From Selaginella tamariscina (Eukaryota > Streptophyta > Lycopodiopsida > Selaginellales > Selaginellaceae): DNA of 64,000 nt. Position 1 is the first letter of the stretch; the number at the start of each line of letters is the position of its first letter. The notes beneath the pieces were generated by a model. The model ran no database searches and was not told the DNA's origin. It saw only the letters and a program-made list of their open reading frames with translations. Below, piece after piece: positions 47,395-62,411 of this stretch. Location: positions 62,001 to 126,000 of the forward strand of contig PUQB01000378.1 in assembly GCA_003024785.1 (NCBI GenBank), read 5' to 3'. The position numbers were made by a program, and so were the translations under genes.

Positions 47395-47936
47395 CTTGAG
47401 CATCCACTGTAAGTGCATCTGGCCCAGGTGGTAACATTAACCCTGCTACATATATGCCAACAGAGATTCTGGGTGCAAACTTTTCCATTGCATAAGTTAC
47501 ACTTGCTCCTCCCAAGCTGTGTCCTACCAACACAACCTGCATATCTTTATATTAATTAAAATCTTCATTTTGATACATTCAATATAATTAAGTATAAAAC
47601 ATTGATTAATTGAGTATTTACCTTCTCATTGTCTGCCAAATTTTGCAAGAGTTGAATCAAAGGGGTAGAATACCCCTCCAATGTAGTAACACTTTGCACT
47701 TCTGCAGTGTTAACTCCCGCACTCAGTAAGTCAATTGCATCGACTTTATACCCGCTCTTCTGTAGCCTTTCAGTGACTTTGTACCAACACCAGGCACCAT
47801 GGCCGGCCCCGTGAACAAGAACGAAATGAAAACTCGCATTTTCAGCAGCCACAGAGCGAATTATCAACAAGAACATAATAGTGATTAACATTCTACTATG
47901 TGACCACTCTCTCATATCCCCTAGTATCCCATACAC
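46902..47936 (-). CDS. Methylesterase-like alpha/beta hydrolase (MES family)
   Basis: MES proteins hydrolyse methyl esters of hormones such as salicylate, jasmonate and auxin, or act as related esterases. Four exons join in phase: 47622-47936, about 47397-47537, about 47223-47322 and 46902-47172. The oxyanion-side motif FVLVHGAGHGAWCWYK, the nucleophile elbow GHSLGG (about 47510) and the catalytic His in DSDHAPFFS (about 46960) are present. A hydrophobic N-terminus (MLITIMFLLIIRSVAA) looks like a signal peptide, unusual because many MES proteins are cytosolic. Full length, about 275 residues, no lesion. Intron 2 holds a TA run. Confidence 0.9.
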
Positions 47937-48725
47937 AATCTATTTATCCATCTATTGTTGTTGTGAAGCTCCAGTGTTTAAGGGAAGAAGAAGAGCTGTC
48001 CAATGGCTGTCTTGGAGATTGTGTATAAATGCAAGAAATGTATGATAATATATATGTACAGACAATTGTTTGATGGGAAGCTTCTGAAAACATATTAATA
48101 ACGTGATGTAGCACCTCTTAATACAGAGATATATAATAATATTAAGTTAAATAGTTTAGTTTAAATGTGGCATGGCATTTGCCGGCAACTATACGTATGC
48201 CTCCAATGCAGGCATTTATGCCACATGGGACATGAAATACGTAGCCGTATAAAGTAAGTTTTTAGGGCTCCTCAATTTAATACTTTTCAAATTTTTAAAT
48301 CGCCCGCGAATCTTGATATGTGACTGTTTTTGTAAACTTAAACCTAAAAACTTTTGGCAATACTCTCATATTTGTTATATTTATATCCTTGGAGTTTTAA
48401 ATTTCTAAGCTTTACCATTTTAATTTTATTCTCGATATGATTCAAACTTTACTTTTTAATTGTGATATATATGTAAATATGACATATTTCAGAAGTATAT
48501 ATGTATATTTTATAATTGAAACTTCATTTTAAATTAAACAAAATGAACAAATTAGCATGGAAACCGTGGTCGCCAAGTGGGACCAAACTGTTTGCGATCA
48601 ACCTAACAACTCCACGGTCCAATTTTGCCACAGCTAGTAGCATTGTTCCCTCCAACTTTCCTAAAGTTATAGGTACCCGCACTCAGCACGTCCTTAATTA
48701 TGTCCATTTAACCATCCCAAAAATT
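47937..48725. other. Intergenic between divergent genes
   Basis: AT-rich. It holds the upstream regions of the methylesterase (-) and metallothionein-like (+) genes. Confidence 0.4.
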
Positions 48726-48751
48726 CCCTTCCTCTCTCTCTCCCCTATAAA
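48726..48751 (+). promoter_or_regulatory. Pyrimidine patch and TATA box
   Basis: A CT-rich patch (about 48728-48744) is followed by TATAAA at 48746-48751, about 80 bp before the metallothionein-like start. This is the usual plant core promoter arrangement. Transcription would start near 48780. Confidence 0.65.
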
Positions 48752-48830
48752 TCCCCACCTTCCACCTTCCCCATTCCCATTGTTCTCTCTCGTTTCCCAT
48801 TCTGTATATTATTCTCACGCCTTTGTCACC

Positions 48831-49166
48831 ATGTCTTCCTCCTGCGATGTTTGCAACCGTTGCGGATGTGGCTGCACAACTTGCGAGTAAGTCTCTTCTG
48901 TTATCTCCCCTTGTAAACCGATTCTATAAAATATGTGTATACTATGTAGATTTCCTCCCAGAACCAGCTTGCACTGCATTTTCATTCTCCTACATATCCT
49001 GACATATTTATTAGAGGCATGAATGCATGTTATGGTATTCAAATACAATAGATTACACATACACACACTAACGTAACTTATGTTTTCAAACTCAAACAGC
49101 TGCAAGAAACGCAGATTCACGGACGACATAGCGACCACGCATGCAACAGTGAATGCACAAAGGTAG
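48831..49166 (+). CDS. Metallothionein-like Cys-rich peptide
   Basis: Metallothioneins bind Cu, Zn or Cd through Cys thiolates in the cytosol. Exon 1 (48831-48886) encodes MSSSCDVCNRCGCGCTTC; exon 2 (about 49101-49166) adds DCKKRRFTDDIATTHA and ends at TAG or splices on at GGTAGAAG. Seven Cys lie within 20 residues in a CxxCxxCxCxCxxCxC pattern; the second half lacks a clear second Cys cluster. A strong core promoter precedes it. An alternative third exon near 49228-49320 is possible. Confidence 0.65.
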
Positions 49167-49169
49167 AAG

Positions 49170-49735
49170 CCGTATGTGTATGTGCATACACATATGCATA
49201 CTTACATACCTCTCTTATTCTTGCAAGTCTGATGGAAGCCATGCTTATGGAGGCACCTGAGAATCTGGTCTTTGGTGTTTACAACCGCGTGGTGGCTCTC
49301 ACACCGAACAGTCCAGAGTAATAATAAAATCTTCTACATGGAGTAGTTATGAGAGTTAGATTGTCATAGGAATTTCCATGACAATAATAATACATTTTAG
49401 TGCTACTGTACATACACATTCCATTATTAATGCAATGAAATCTTCCTACAAGAGATTTCCTGTAAATGTGCAGTTCTTTTAATAAAAAAACACACGATCT
49501 TTGAATAAAGGAAATGGTTGTAAAAGTGTGTGTGCGTGTGCGTGTGTGTGTGAGAGAGAGAAGAGAATCATGAAAGTACATTAAGCACACGCATATTCAT
49601 CTTTTTATACATCAAGTGCATCGTATGGAGCTGCATTTTTGATTAATCAAAAAGATAAGCATCAAAAAGTATGAGTATCTCAATGATGAGTGATTTGAAT
49701 GAAAGAATAGCATCACACAAAACATTATTTACATA
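49170..49735. other. Intergenic
   Basis: 3' flank of the metallothionein-like gene, with a GT-GA tract at 49526-49560. No further gene recognised. Confidence 0.4.
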
Positions 49736-49739
49736 TACC

Positions 49740-50955
49740 CGAGCTTTTAAGCAAGCCGTCCCGTGGATGTCACCCGCAATCCGGGTGCGCGCACCACACA
49801 AATATTCCTGAAGTATGGCTTGAGATTATTCAGTATTGGGTCCATTATTACAAATGACAAGCAGTTGATATCTTACCATATATTGTTCCTGAGACTACAT
49901 GTTCCTTGTTGACTCGTGTCTGAAAGTGGTGAGAGGCATGCAGGGAACAGAGAAAGTATATAAGATATGATGAATTGTAATCAGCAAACAGAATATTAGA
50001 AATCAACAGAAATAACAGAAGATCGAATTTTGTGTGCATTTCTGTACAATAAAGAGGTAACACAAATGCCAATATGCATTTCTGTACAAATTTTTTTTTA
50101 AATAAAGGCTATAAAATATGCCAATAGCTGTAATCCACACCAATTGAAAAAGTATATAAAGCTCTCGCACTGACTTACCGGCATGGGCCGTCTTCAGTCG
50201 ACATGGAAAGTGTTAGGGTATCCGACGAAGAACAACCGTACGGATTCGAACAGCCATTGGATCGGTACGCGCAGCAGGAAATGTACGAGCTCCCTTGCCG
50301 AGAAACTGTCTGGATTTAACGACTGTGAAACCTCGGACGCCGTTGTCACTGCAATCCACAGTAGATGCGCACTGCATCCCATTTTCGCTAATGGTTAACC
50401 TAACCCTAAACCTGTTCAATTTTTGTCAATAAACTAAACATAAACCAGCGGTTTAACTAATCTCAGTACCCTGGCCATTATCAAAACTGTTCTTTTTAAC
50501 TGCGTTCCATTTGGGCATATCTACCGGAGAGAAGACAGATAGTTTGTGTTTATTCGCAGGTCGGATTGCCCCGAACCGCTGTTGTTGTACAGCCTGCCGA
50601 CGAACACTGTGCAGCGCGCTCTGCCGATGGAGTGCGCACCGGACAGGCTTACCATGTCCTGCGCGGTGAGACCCACGTTCTGGAATGCGGCTATGAGCTG
50701 TGCATCTGTTGAAGCCGGAGAAGGGATGTTGGTGTTTGCTAAGGTGATGTTTGCCGTCCGACTGTCACGTCTTCCCAGCTGCACTGTCCACGACGGCCCT
50801 CCACTCTTATTTAGTTTTTATTGTTTACTTAAACACACTTATAGTGAATGTAAACAGCTAAACTCACAGTTCCATAACGACAACTAAAAACCAACACACA
50901 CACGTCAAAACTATTTTACCAAAGTTACGCTCACACACAAAAACAAGGTGCTCTT

Positions 50956-50999
<44 letters not shown>

Positions 51000-51086
51000 T
51001 GTGTAAGGTTCTAAGCGACATTTAATCCAACACACACAATTTCATACTTACCTGTGTAAAAACCACGAAAACAAGGTGCAATTTGT

Positions 51087-51128
<42 letters not shown>

Positions 51129-51233
51129 GTTTACGTAAGGTTCTTAACGACATTTAAAAACCAACACACACACACATTTCATACTTACCTGTGTAAAAAC
51201 TAGTTAGAAACACGAAAACAAGGTGCAATTTGT

Positions 51234-51274
<41 letters not shown>

Positions 51275-51403
51275 CGTTTACGTAAGGTTCTAGACGACAT
51301 TTAAAAACCAACACACACACACATTTCATACTTACCTCTGTAAAAACTAGTTAGAAACACGAAAACAAGGTGTGTTGTGAGAGAGAGCGAGAGACGTTTA
51401 CGT

Positions 51404-51436
<33 letters not shown>

Positions 51437-51460
51437 AGAGAGAGAGAGACGTTTACGTTC

Positions 51461-51499
<39 letters not shown>

Positions 51500-51644
51500 T
51501 GTTATACGTAGGGTCTGGGTTCTGAACGACATTAAAAAACCAACACACGCGCACACAAACACACACATTTCATACTTCACCTAAACCTCCATGCGTAAAA
51601 CCAATTTTGCGCTAGTTAGACACACAAGAACAAGGTGCAATTTA

Positions 51645-51680
<36 letters not shown>

Positions 51681-52640
51681 TGAGTGAGAGAGAGAGATGA
51701 GTTTGATAGGTGAAATAATATGTTGAAGACTGTACTCCATGAACGTTCTTTTACAAACAACACTCACTCACTCCCTTCTTTCTCTCTCACACACACTCAT
51801 GCACGCATTTACAATCTCTCTGAGAGTACAGAGACTTGGTGAATGTTCTAAATGTTAAGGGCAGTAGAAGGGCACATAAGGGTGAAAGAGGCCTTAAAAC
51901 TCACCGGAAGAACAGCAGCAATGGCAGAATATCCACACATGAGACAGTATTCTTACACACGTCTTCAACTTGGGACTTCATTCGATCTATCACATCAAAA
52001 CCTCTTAAGGAGCCATTGTTTGGGCCTGCAGTTTTGTCTGAGATGCATCATAACAATCAAGTTTAGTTAAACATAATCCCCTGTTATGCTTGTTTATGTC
52101 ATATAGGATGGCCTTTCACTGTTTGAATGACTGTCAAGTGTTTACTGCACGCACACACACGCGCGCACGTGTGTATACATACTACTTACATTCACGAAGC
52201 AGTCCTGAAAATGCAGTCGAAGAAGAGAGGCAGCTATTCGCACATCGGACTGCATAGCCTGTTGAAGCACGTTAGTGACAGTACTCTCTACTGTGGAACA
52301 AGACGTGTTGTAGAAATTTGGCACCAGCCAATCGTTGCAAAACATATCAAACAAAGCACAAGAAACACAGCCATTGCACGTCCCTGGTGTGGAATACACA
52401 CACACACACATACATATGGAGTAAAGGAGTGTTTTACTCTTTTCTATGTACCAAATCATGATTCTGATGTCACACTAACTGGAATTCTACTCGTTACAGG
52501 TGGTCTACCAACATCGGAGGTCACCATGTATAAGTGTAACTGTGCAAAGTCACAATTCAGGTATATATACACATATATACACACTCAGTGTGTGTACGTG
52601 TGTATCGTATGCTGTAGCAGAACATGCTTTCAAGCGGTTG
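49740..52640 (-). pseudogene. Class III peroxidase, broken copy A
   Basis: Matches the intact gene at 59853-61452. Exon 3 start (about 50521-50800: QLGRRDSRTANITLANTNIP, SGAHSIGRARC) is kept but stops after SSLR and then diverges; exon 2 (about 51840-52050) and exon 1 (about 52205-52400) are reduced and frame-broken. The left part (50165-50420) is an unrelated minus-strand stretch (MQCASTVDCSDNGVRGF-like) that recurs at 54985-55145. The intron is swollen by a minisatellite. Confidence 0.85.
50940..51700. repeat. Intronic minisatellite built on GT-GA tracts
   Basis: A unit of roughly 110-130 bp (GT run, GA run, TTTACGTAAGGTTCTAAACG, ACATTTAAAAACCAACACAC, TTCATACTTACCTGTGTAAA, AACTAGTTAGAAACACGAAA, ACAAGGTGCAATTTGTTG) is repeated about five times. 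Related units occur at 53860-54030, 55880-56880 and 60590-60760. Confidence 0.85.
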
Positions 52641-53035
52641 TAGTAAATGAACTTTTTTATTATTTCATTCATGATATTTATAGCGAGTACTGGCTATATA
52701 ATATGTAGATGTGTTTAGACATATTTATACATGTACATATGTGTTTGCTCTCTCTCTCTCATAACTTAAACTGATAAAACTTGTTGGCTCTTCAATTCAT
52801 AAACCTACTCAGCTGTTTTGTTTAGCTCCAAAAACTGGTTTAAATATATTTAATTTGATCTGCCGATATGAGAATCTCAACTGTAATAGTTAGTTTGAAT
52901 TATGTTTATGCATACAGACATATGTAAATACTCTCTTAGTCGATCGCCTTGTTTTATGACCCGCTCGTTTTCTCTTTCTATAGTGAAGAAAGACAGTGCA
53001 TTGAAGGACTTCCAGCAACTGAGCAACGATTATCA
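52641..53035. other. Intergenic
   Basis: No gene recognised. Confidence 0.35.
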
Positions 53036-53620
53036 GAAGTGCACCGTGCCACACAGGACCTCAAGCCGATCGAGCTCAAACACATACTCCAAGACCTATA
53101 CACCCGAGCTCGCGCCTTCTCAAGCAAAACAAGTCACTTCCGAGCCGATGGTACAAAAGCCGGGTATTTGTCAGGACAGCTCTCTACAGAAGCTAAGCGG
53201 AAAGAGTCTCGGTCTTAACCGTGGTTGAAGCGGACGACGGAAGTACGTGTGTAGTGCACGCAACGACTACGACTGCACGCCCCGAGGGAGCGTATCAAGG
53301 TTGCGATCAGCTGGCCGTGCGTGCACCCCACGGTAAGCCCGGTTGTTCTGTACGTAGAGAGCCCGGCAAACGTGGACCGGGCCCCAGGAGCTCCAATACC
53401 GGCTGTTCGTGTCACTGGCCATACAGTACTACACGGCTCACAATGTACGGACGGGCGATCTCTGACGCGAATCTGGCTCTTGAAATCGATCCGCTTCATG
53501 CGAAGAGCTTGTTCAGGAAAGGCCGGGGTGTGATGGCGCATCTGGATGCACGAGTTAGTCTCAAACTTGCGGCTAAAAACATCCTGGAAAACGCTGCGTG
53601 CAGTGACTTCGTCGGACCAA
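53036..53620 (+). pseudogene. TPR-containing gene scrap
   Basis: Two plus-strand frames look coding: LKPIELKHILQDLYTRARAF with GYLSGQLSTEAK (about 53060-53200) and AISDANLALEIDPLHAKSLF with RKGRGVMAHLDA (about 53455-53550). The second fits one TPR unit. Frames do not join, and start and end are missing. The parent family is not known. Confidence 0.45.
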
Positions 53621-53639
53621 ACAACGTAGCCTTCGGTGC

Positions 53640-53948
53640 CACTTCTCATTCTGGAATGCAGCTACGAGCTATGCATCTGTTGAAGCCGGAGAGGGATGTT
53701 GGTGTTTGCCAACGGTCCGACTGTAGCGTCTTTCCAGCTGCACTGTCCACGACGGCCTTCTACTCTGTACACGAGTTTATTTAGTGTTTACTGTTTGTGT
53801 ATGTAAACAGCTACCCTCTTACAGTTATACACACACGTCAAAACAAGGTGCTCTTTGTGTGCGTGTGAGGGTTTTAAACGACAATTGCAAACATGCATGT
53901 GCAAAAACTAGTTAGACACACGAGAACAAGGTGTAATTTCTTGTGTGG

Positions 53949-53979
<31 letters not shown>

Positions 53980-54560
53980 GTGTGGGTCTAAACGACATTT
54001 TAAACCAACACGCACACACACACTTCATACTTCACCTGAACATCCCTTAAGGAGCCATTGTTCAGGCCTGCAGTCTTCAGGATCTAGATGGATGAGATTT
54101 CAATAAGATATGCACCAAACCGGAAACGTTCCGCCTGTTTCACGTCCTTACTTACACTAAGTCACTATAGTTGTTGTCTAGTGCTTTTCAAACCTATCAA
54201 AACCACCGTTTAGTAGCATGTACAACAAAAAATGTATATATATATAAACAGATATATAACAGTTTAGAAAGGGATATAAGAACTATGCGTGTGCAATGTC
54301 CACATATTGTTACATTGATCATTGTAACAATTGATGAATACAAGAGATGAGGTTAGTGTTAAACAAACCCAAAACCGCCTCCTGAAAGAAATGTGATCGT
54401 CCATCCTGGCTGTTCCCCCCAGAATTCCAATATGGATTAAACCCGTCAGGTCCCATTTGAGGTTCCCATGGTCACTTATCCTCGTCCCCAAGTATCTGGA
54501 GAAACAAATTCGCAAATATCAAACACGTGTGTGTGTGTGCACGCGTGGAGAGAGAGTAAC
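53640..54560 (-). pseudogene. Duplicate scrap: peroxidase exon 3 start plus DNAJC3 3' end
   Basis: The left part (about 53640-53780) matches the start of peroxidase exon 3 and its upstream intron. The right part (54079-54500) matches 62078-62580, the 3' flank and last exon of the DNAJC3 gene, with stops. Peroxidase and DNAJC3 are neighbours at 59.8-64 kb, so this is a decayed copy of that junction with the peroxidase interior deleted. Confidence 0.7.
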
Positions 54561-55159
54561 GACTAAATATAAGCTATAATAGTTTAGACATATAGTTTAA
54601 TCATAGTTTACCCGAGCTTTTAAGCAACCACCGCGTGCACCACATAAATATTCCTTAAGTATGCTTGAGAATATTCTGTATTCTACAAATGGCAAGCAGG
54701 TGATATCTTATCATATATTGTTTCTGACACTACATGTTCCTTGTTGACTCATGTCCGGAAAGTGGATGCAGGGAACAGGAGAATATATATATATATATAT
54801 AAAAGATATTATGAATTGTAATCAGCAAACAGAATATTAGAAATGCATTTCTGTACAATAAAGAGCTAACATGCCAATATGCATTTCTGTGCCAAATATA
54901 AATAAAATTTAAAATAGCTAAAAAATATGCCAATAGCTGTAATCCACAGCAATTGAAAAAATATATACTGACTTACCGGCATGGGCTTAAGTGTTAGCTA
55001 AGAACAACCGTACGGATTCGAACAGCCACTGGATCGGTACGCGCAGCAGGAAATGTACGAGCTCCCTTGTCAAGAAACTGTCTGGATTCAACGACAGTGA
55101 AACCTCGGACGCCGTTGTCACTGCAATCCACAGTAGATGCGCATTTTCACCCTTGCCTT

Positions 55160-55800
55160 AATTGTATATTTCTTGCCCTAATGGTATCTTCCTACGGAAT
55201 CTTTGTTATTTAAAAATCTTATATAATAAATTTAAATCTAAACTTATTATATACGATGAACGGTTATCTTAAATCGCATCCAACAGCCATCTTAAGATTC
55301 ATATTCCATAATTATAAAAAAATTTAATTTAATGATTATTTTTATTTTAAATTCAGTTTAATTGATATTAATAGAATTACAACTTAAAGATAAATTCACG
55401 AAGTTAAAAAAAAATAACTAGGCTAGGTTAAGAATCTAATTTAAAATAATTTATTAGGTTAAAGATAATAATTGAGTTGGATCTAATTTAAAAAACAAAA
55501 TTTTAAATAATAATTGTGTTTTAAAGATTTAAATTAAAAATATCATTAACCTTATGCATAAGTTTAAATAAGTTTAATTATTTAGGAGTAATTATTATTC
55601 TTAATTTAATGATTTTATCTCTTCATCTTTGTTTACTATGGCCGACAATGGTTTTTAAGTGTTGTTTACGGAGAAGGGATGTTGGTATATTAAGTTTGAA
55701 GTTTTAACCTTATATATTTCTATTTAATAATATTTTTTACATGTTTATATAGGCATTTCTTTCCCATAATGTTCAGATGGAAGTTATATAGTGTGTTTAA
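55160..55800. other. AT-rich insertion-like stretch in copy B
   Basis: Very AT-rich DNA with repeated TTTAAAT and AATAATTG words, similar in character to 59170-59830, the region beside the intact peroxidase gene. No gene. Confidence 0.5.
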
Positions 55801-55814
55801 GTAAACAATAAAAA

Positions 55815-56060
55815 TGAGTGGAGGGCCGTCGTGGACAGTGCAACTGCGAAGGCGCGACGGCTCACCTTCGCAAACAAACGTCTCTCTCTCTCACACACAC
55901 ACACAACACACGCATTACATAAACGTCTCTCTCTCTCTCACACACACAACACACACAACAAATTGCACCTTGTTTCTGTGTTTCTAACTAGTTTTTTACA
56001 CAGGTAAGTATGAAATTGTGTGTATTGGTTTTTAAGTGTTGTTTAAAACCTTACATGAAC

Positions 56061-56107
<47 letters not shown>

Positions 56108-56239
56108 CACCTTGTTTTTGTGTGTGAGCGTAACTAGCATTTATGGTGAAATAGTTTTGACGTGTATGTGTGTTGGTTTTTAGTTGTCTTTATGGAACTG
56201 TAGGAGTTTAGCTGTTTACATTTACTATAAGTTATGTAA

Positions 56240-56240
<1 letters not shown>
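55815..56240 (+). repeat. Inverted piece of peroxidase exon 3 start and intron
   Basis: GAGTGGAGGGCCGTCGTGGA CAGTGCAACTG at 55819 onward is the exon 3 start in plus orientation, opposite to all other copies. The following CT-CA tracts and GGTAAGTATGAAATTG are the reverse complement of the intronic minisatellite. At about 56240 the orientation flips back. Confidence 0.85.
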
Positions 56241-56293
<53 letters not shown>

Positions 56294-56397
56294 GTTTACG
56301 TAAGGTTCTAAACGACATTTAAAAACCAAACACACACACCTTTCATACTTACCTGTGTAAAAACTAGTTAGAAACAACACGAGCAATTTGTTGTGTG

Positions 56398-56432
<35 letters not shown>

Positions 56433-56526
56433 GTTTATGTAAGGTTGTAAACGACACTTCAAAACCAAAACAGACACACACACTTCATACTTACCTCTGT
56501 CAAAACTAGTTAGAAACACGTGCAAT

Positions 56527-56602
<76 letters not shown>

Positions 56603-57350
56603 CGTTTACATAAGGTTCTAAACAACATTTAAAAACCAACACACACACACACATTTCATACTATCCATGTGTAAAAACTAATTAGAAACACGAAACAAGG
56701 TGCAATTTGTTGTGTGTGTGTTGTGTGAGAGAGAGAGAGAGATGTTATACGTAAGGTCTGGGTTCTGAACGACCGCACACACACACAAACATTTCATACT
56801 TCAACTAGACCTCCACGTGTAAAACCAATTTTGCCAAAAATGGCTAGTTAGACACACAAGAACAATGTGCAATTTGTGTGTGTGTGTGTGTGTGAGTGAG
56901 AGAGAGAGAGATGATAGGTGAAATAGTATGTTGAAGACTGTACTGACTCCATGAACGTTCTTTTACAAACAACACCCACTCACTCCCTTCTTTCTCTGAG
57001 AGACTTGTAAATGTTAAGGGCACATAAGGGTGAAAGAGGAACAGCAGCTTTAGCAGCAATGGCCCGCACATGAGACAGTATTCTTACCACACCTTCAACT
57101 TGGGACTTCATTCGATCTATCACATCGAAACCTCTTAAGGAGCCATTGTTCGGGCCTGCAGTCTTCTCCCCCGTGAACGTTGGTGTGTCATCCAGCAACA
57201 TCACAGCCCTGCATAACAATCAAGTTTAGTCAAACATAATCACCTGTTATGCTTGTTTATCTCATATTTCACTGTTTAAATGACTGTCAAGTGTTTACTC
57301 CACACACACACACGCACATGTGTTCGAAGAAGAGAGGCAGCTATTCGCAC

Positions 57351-57632
57351 ATCGGACTGCATAGCCTGTTGAAGCACATTAGTGACAATACTCTCTATTG
57401 TGGGACAAGACGTGTTGTAGAAATTTGGCACCAGCCAACCGTGTGTTGTCGTTGCGAAACATACCAAACAAAGCACAAGAAACCAGCCATTGCACGTCGG
57501 ACTGCATAGCCTGTTGAAGCACATTAGTGACAATACTCTCTATTGTGGGACAAGACGTGTTGTAGAAATTTGGCACCAGCCAACCGTTGTCGTTGCGAAA
57601 CATACCAAACAAAGCACAAGAAACACAGGAAT
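57351..57632. repeat. Tandem duplication of peroxidase exon 1, unit about 145 bp
   Basis: The stretch starting TCGGACTGCATAGCCTGTTG occurs at about 57352 and again at about 57497, both running to ACCAAACAAAGCACAAGAAA. The two differ only by a few bases. Confidence 0.9.
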
Positions 57633-57929
57633 ACATACATACACACATATATACATCTGGAGTATAATAGTGTTTTACTCTATGTACCAAATCCTGATTC
57701 TGATGTTACACCAATTGAAATTCTACTTGTTACAGGTGGTCTTACAACATCGGAGGTCACCATCACTATACAAAGTCACAATTCAGGTATACATACACAT
57801 ATATACACACTCAAGTGTATGTGTATATTGTACGTTGTAGCAGAACATGCTTTCAAGCGGTTGTTGGGGTTCATAGGGAACTGTAGATTTGACTCAGTAT
57901 AATATAATGAAAAGGATCTAGGTGGTTTC

Positions 57930-58290
57930 CAAAAGTATCAGCGGGAGAATCTCAAGTGCTTGCATTACTGACCCGCTTGGTAAATATCAAGCATAAACCT
58001 GGGGAGTCTGTGGATGAGCTTGAAGATGAGATCACAGACCTTGGCACGTTCCCATCATCTGGTGTGTGAAGCTCGATTATCCACCTTGTTCCCCTCCAGA
58101 TCCTTTTGGACTTCCGCTAGGTTCGAATCTCTCACGTTCCCCTGACAGTAGCTCGCCTTGTGCCCATATCCATGTAGCCTGTAGTGTACATCGCTGCCTC
58201 TGCTTCTTACTCTTGAGTTTCAGCTGGATCCCAAATGCATCCACTGCCTTGCTAACTTCATCTGCCAATCAGCAACAAAAATGGATTAGA
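57930..58290. mobile_element. Copia gag and zinc-knuckle scraps
   Basis: A plus-strand frame near 57950-58060 reads LVNIKHKPGESVDELEDEIT then DLGTFPSS, a copia gag stretch. The minus strand at 58080-58180 reads LHGYGHKASYCQGN, the second half of a CCHC knuckle with its first Cys lost. The two are on opposite strands, so they are rearranged scraps. Confidence 0.5.
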
Positions 58291-58459
58291 CTTGTATGAT
58301 CAAACATAATTGTACTTGACAACCATGAACCTCAGTGGCATCCCACACACGTCTCAGCTTGATGAACCATAAAGTGTCAAGCAGGCGCTTTTGGGACATT
58401 AATATATAGTTCAGTTATGCGAGCAATAGAAGAAATTAAACAGCTGGGTTTCCATGTGA

Positions 58460-59165
58460 CATGAAGCAATGCCTCTCCGAAATGGCTCCAAAGTACCACA
58501 TTGAAGTCTTCCAGGTACACATGTGTCATATGCACACACACGCATAGAGAGGGGCGCTATATATACATGTGTACAGCTCGTGTGTGGTGTGTATATCTAC
58601 ACGCCCACGTATGTATGTATGGTATATGTATATTCATCTATATCTATCTGTCTATGTATGTGTATACATTATCAATTGCAGGAACCGGAGCTACTGGTGA
58701 ACATCAAGGAGCACACTCTTGTGCCGGAGCATGCAGTCTTGAGTTCACAAGAGAAGAAGACTTTGCTTGAGCGTTACACCGTCGAGGAAATCCAGGTAAC
58801 CGCTTTAATAACGATAAAGAAACTGAAGTTATATATATACACACACACACACACCACACAACATATGTACAGATATAAGCGGGTTCTGGAAATCATTCAT
58901 TATGAAGCATGTGTGCGTCTGTGTTCATATGTATGTAGTTATCTAATGTATTATTATGACTGTGTATGTGTGTGTGTGTCTTGCACACATACACTCACGG
59001 GTCTAAACTTGTGCTTTATTTGCAGCTCCCTCGATAGAGCGGGATCCAGTGGCTCGTTACTACGGACTGAAGCACGGCCAAGTTGTGAAGATTATCCGTC
59101 CGAGTGAGACTGCTGGTCGGTATGTGACTTATATGGATATGTATATATATGCTTTGATAGCTTAA
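58460..59165 (+). pseudogene. RPB5: RNA polymerase subunit RPB5 (RPABC1), 5'-truncated
   Basis: RPB5 is shared by RNA polymerases I, II and III. Three 3' exons are seen: about 58461-58518 ([17 protein letters not shown]), about 58681-58795 ([35 protein letters not shown]) and about 59024-59165 ([32 protein letters not shown]). The N-terminal 120 or so residues are absent; upstream is copia gag. One A seems missing near 59033 (CTCCCTCGATAG), shifting frame. The usual ending YRYVV is replaced by a read-through MDMYIY. Probably a fragment. Confidence 0.8.
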
Positions 59166-59169
59166 TCAA

Positions 59170-59850
59170 TCACTGCAAGTTTGTCATCGTCTTCAATCCC
59201 ATCTCCCACAAAATCAAACACATGAGTTGTGTCTCTTATATCAATCATATCTTCATCCCACGTCACACAAATGCCCATTTTAATTACAACATACTTGCTA
59301 ATGCTACTTGATTTATAATAGTTATTCTAAATTTATTCTATAGTTATTTTAAATTCAATTTAATAATTATTTTAAATTCATGAAGTTAAAATGAATTAAA
59401 ATTTAATTTAAAAATAAATTTATAAAATTAAAAATAATAACTGACTTAAAATCAAGATAAGGATAATAATTATTAGTAAGAATATGGATTAAAGGTTCTT
59501 AAAGATAAATTTATTAAGTTAAGAATAATAATTAAATTAAGAGGATAACAATTAAATTAAAGTCCGAGTTACAATTTAAAGTTTAAACTTATCATGTTTT
59601 AAGATAAATAAACTCACAATGTTTAAAATAATAATTGTGTTAACAAATTTAATTTAAAATAAACTCATAAAAAAAATACACATAAATAATAAACTCATCA
59701 TATTTAAAATATAATAATTAAATTAAGGACTCTTAAATAATTAAGCACGTTAAGAATAACAATTGAATTAAAATAATAAGAATCCTCATAAAGAAAACCT
59801 TATACAAAGAGAAATACAAATTCAAATATAATAACCAGCGATTTAACTAA
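59170..59850. other. AT-rich intergenic
   Basis: Very AT-rich, with repeated AATTAAATT-like words. No gene. It resembles 55160-55790. Confidence 0.5.
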
Positions 59851-59852
59851 TC

Positions 59853-62411
<2,559 letters not shown>

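Larger units (their letters stand above)
54605..57905 (-). pseudogene. Class III peroxidase, broken copy B
   Basis: Matches copy A in layout (54608-54960 against 49740-50110; 54985-55145 against 50220-50385). Exon 2 remnant about 57005-57210 ([30 protein letters not shown]); exon 1 remnant about 57330-57640 is duplicated in tandem. Exon 3 is reduced to an inverted piece near 55820. AT-rich DNA fills 55160-55790. Confidence 0.8.

Noticed and set aside
50165-50420. Possible small gene repeated at 54985-55145
   Set aside because: It was duplicated along with the peroxidase block and the two copies differ by frame-breaking changes. No start context or family match, so it is not called as a gene.
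52127-52708. Plus-strand open frame of 193 codons over the peroxidase copy A promoter and exon 1
   Set aside because: It is antisense to exon 1 and repeated with each peroxidase copy; nothing suggests coding.
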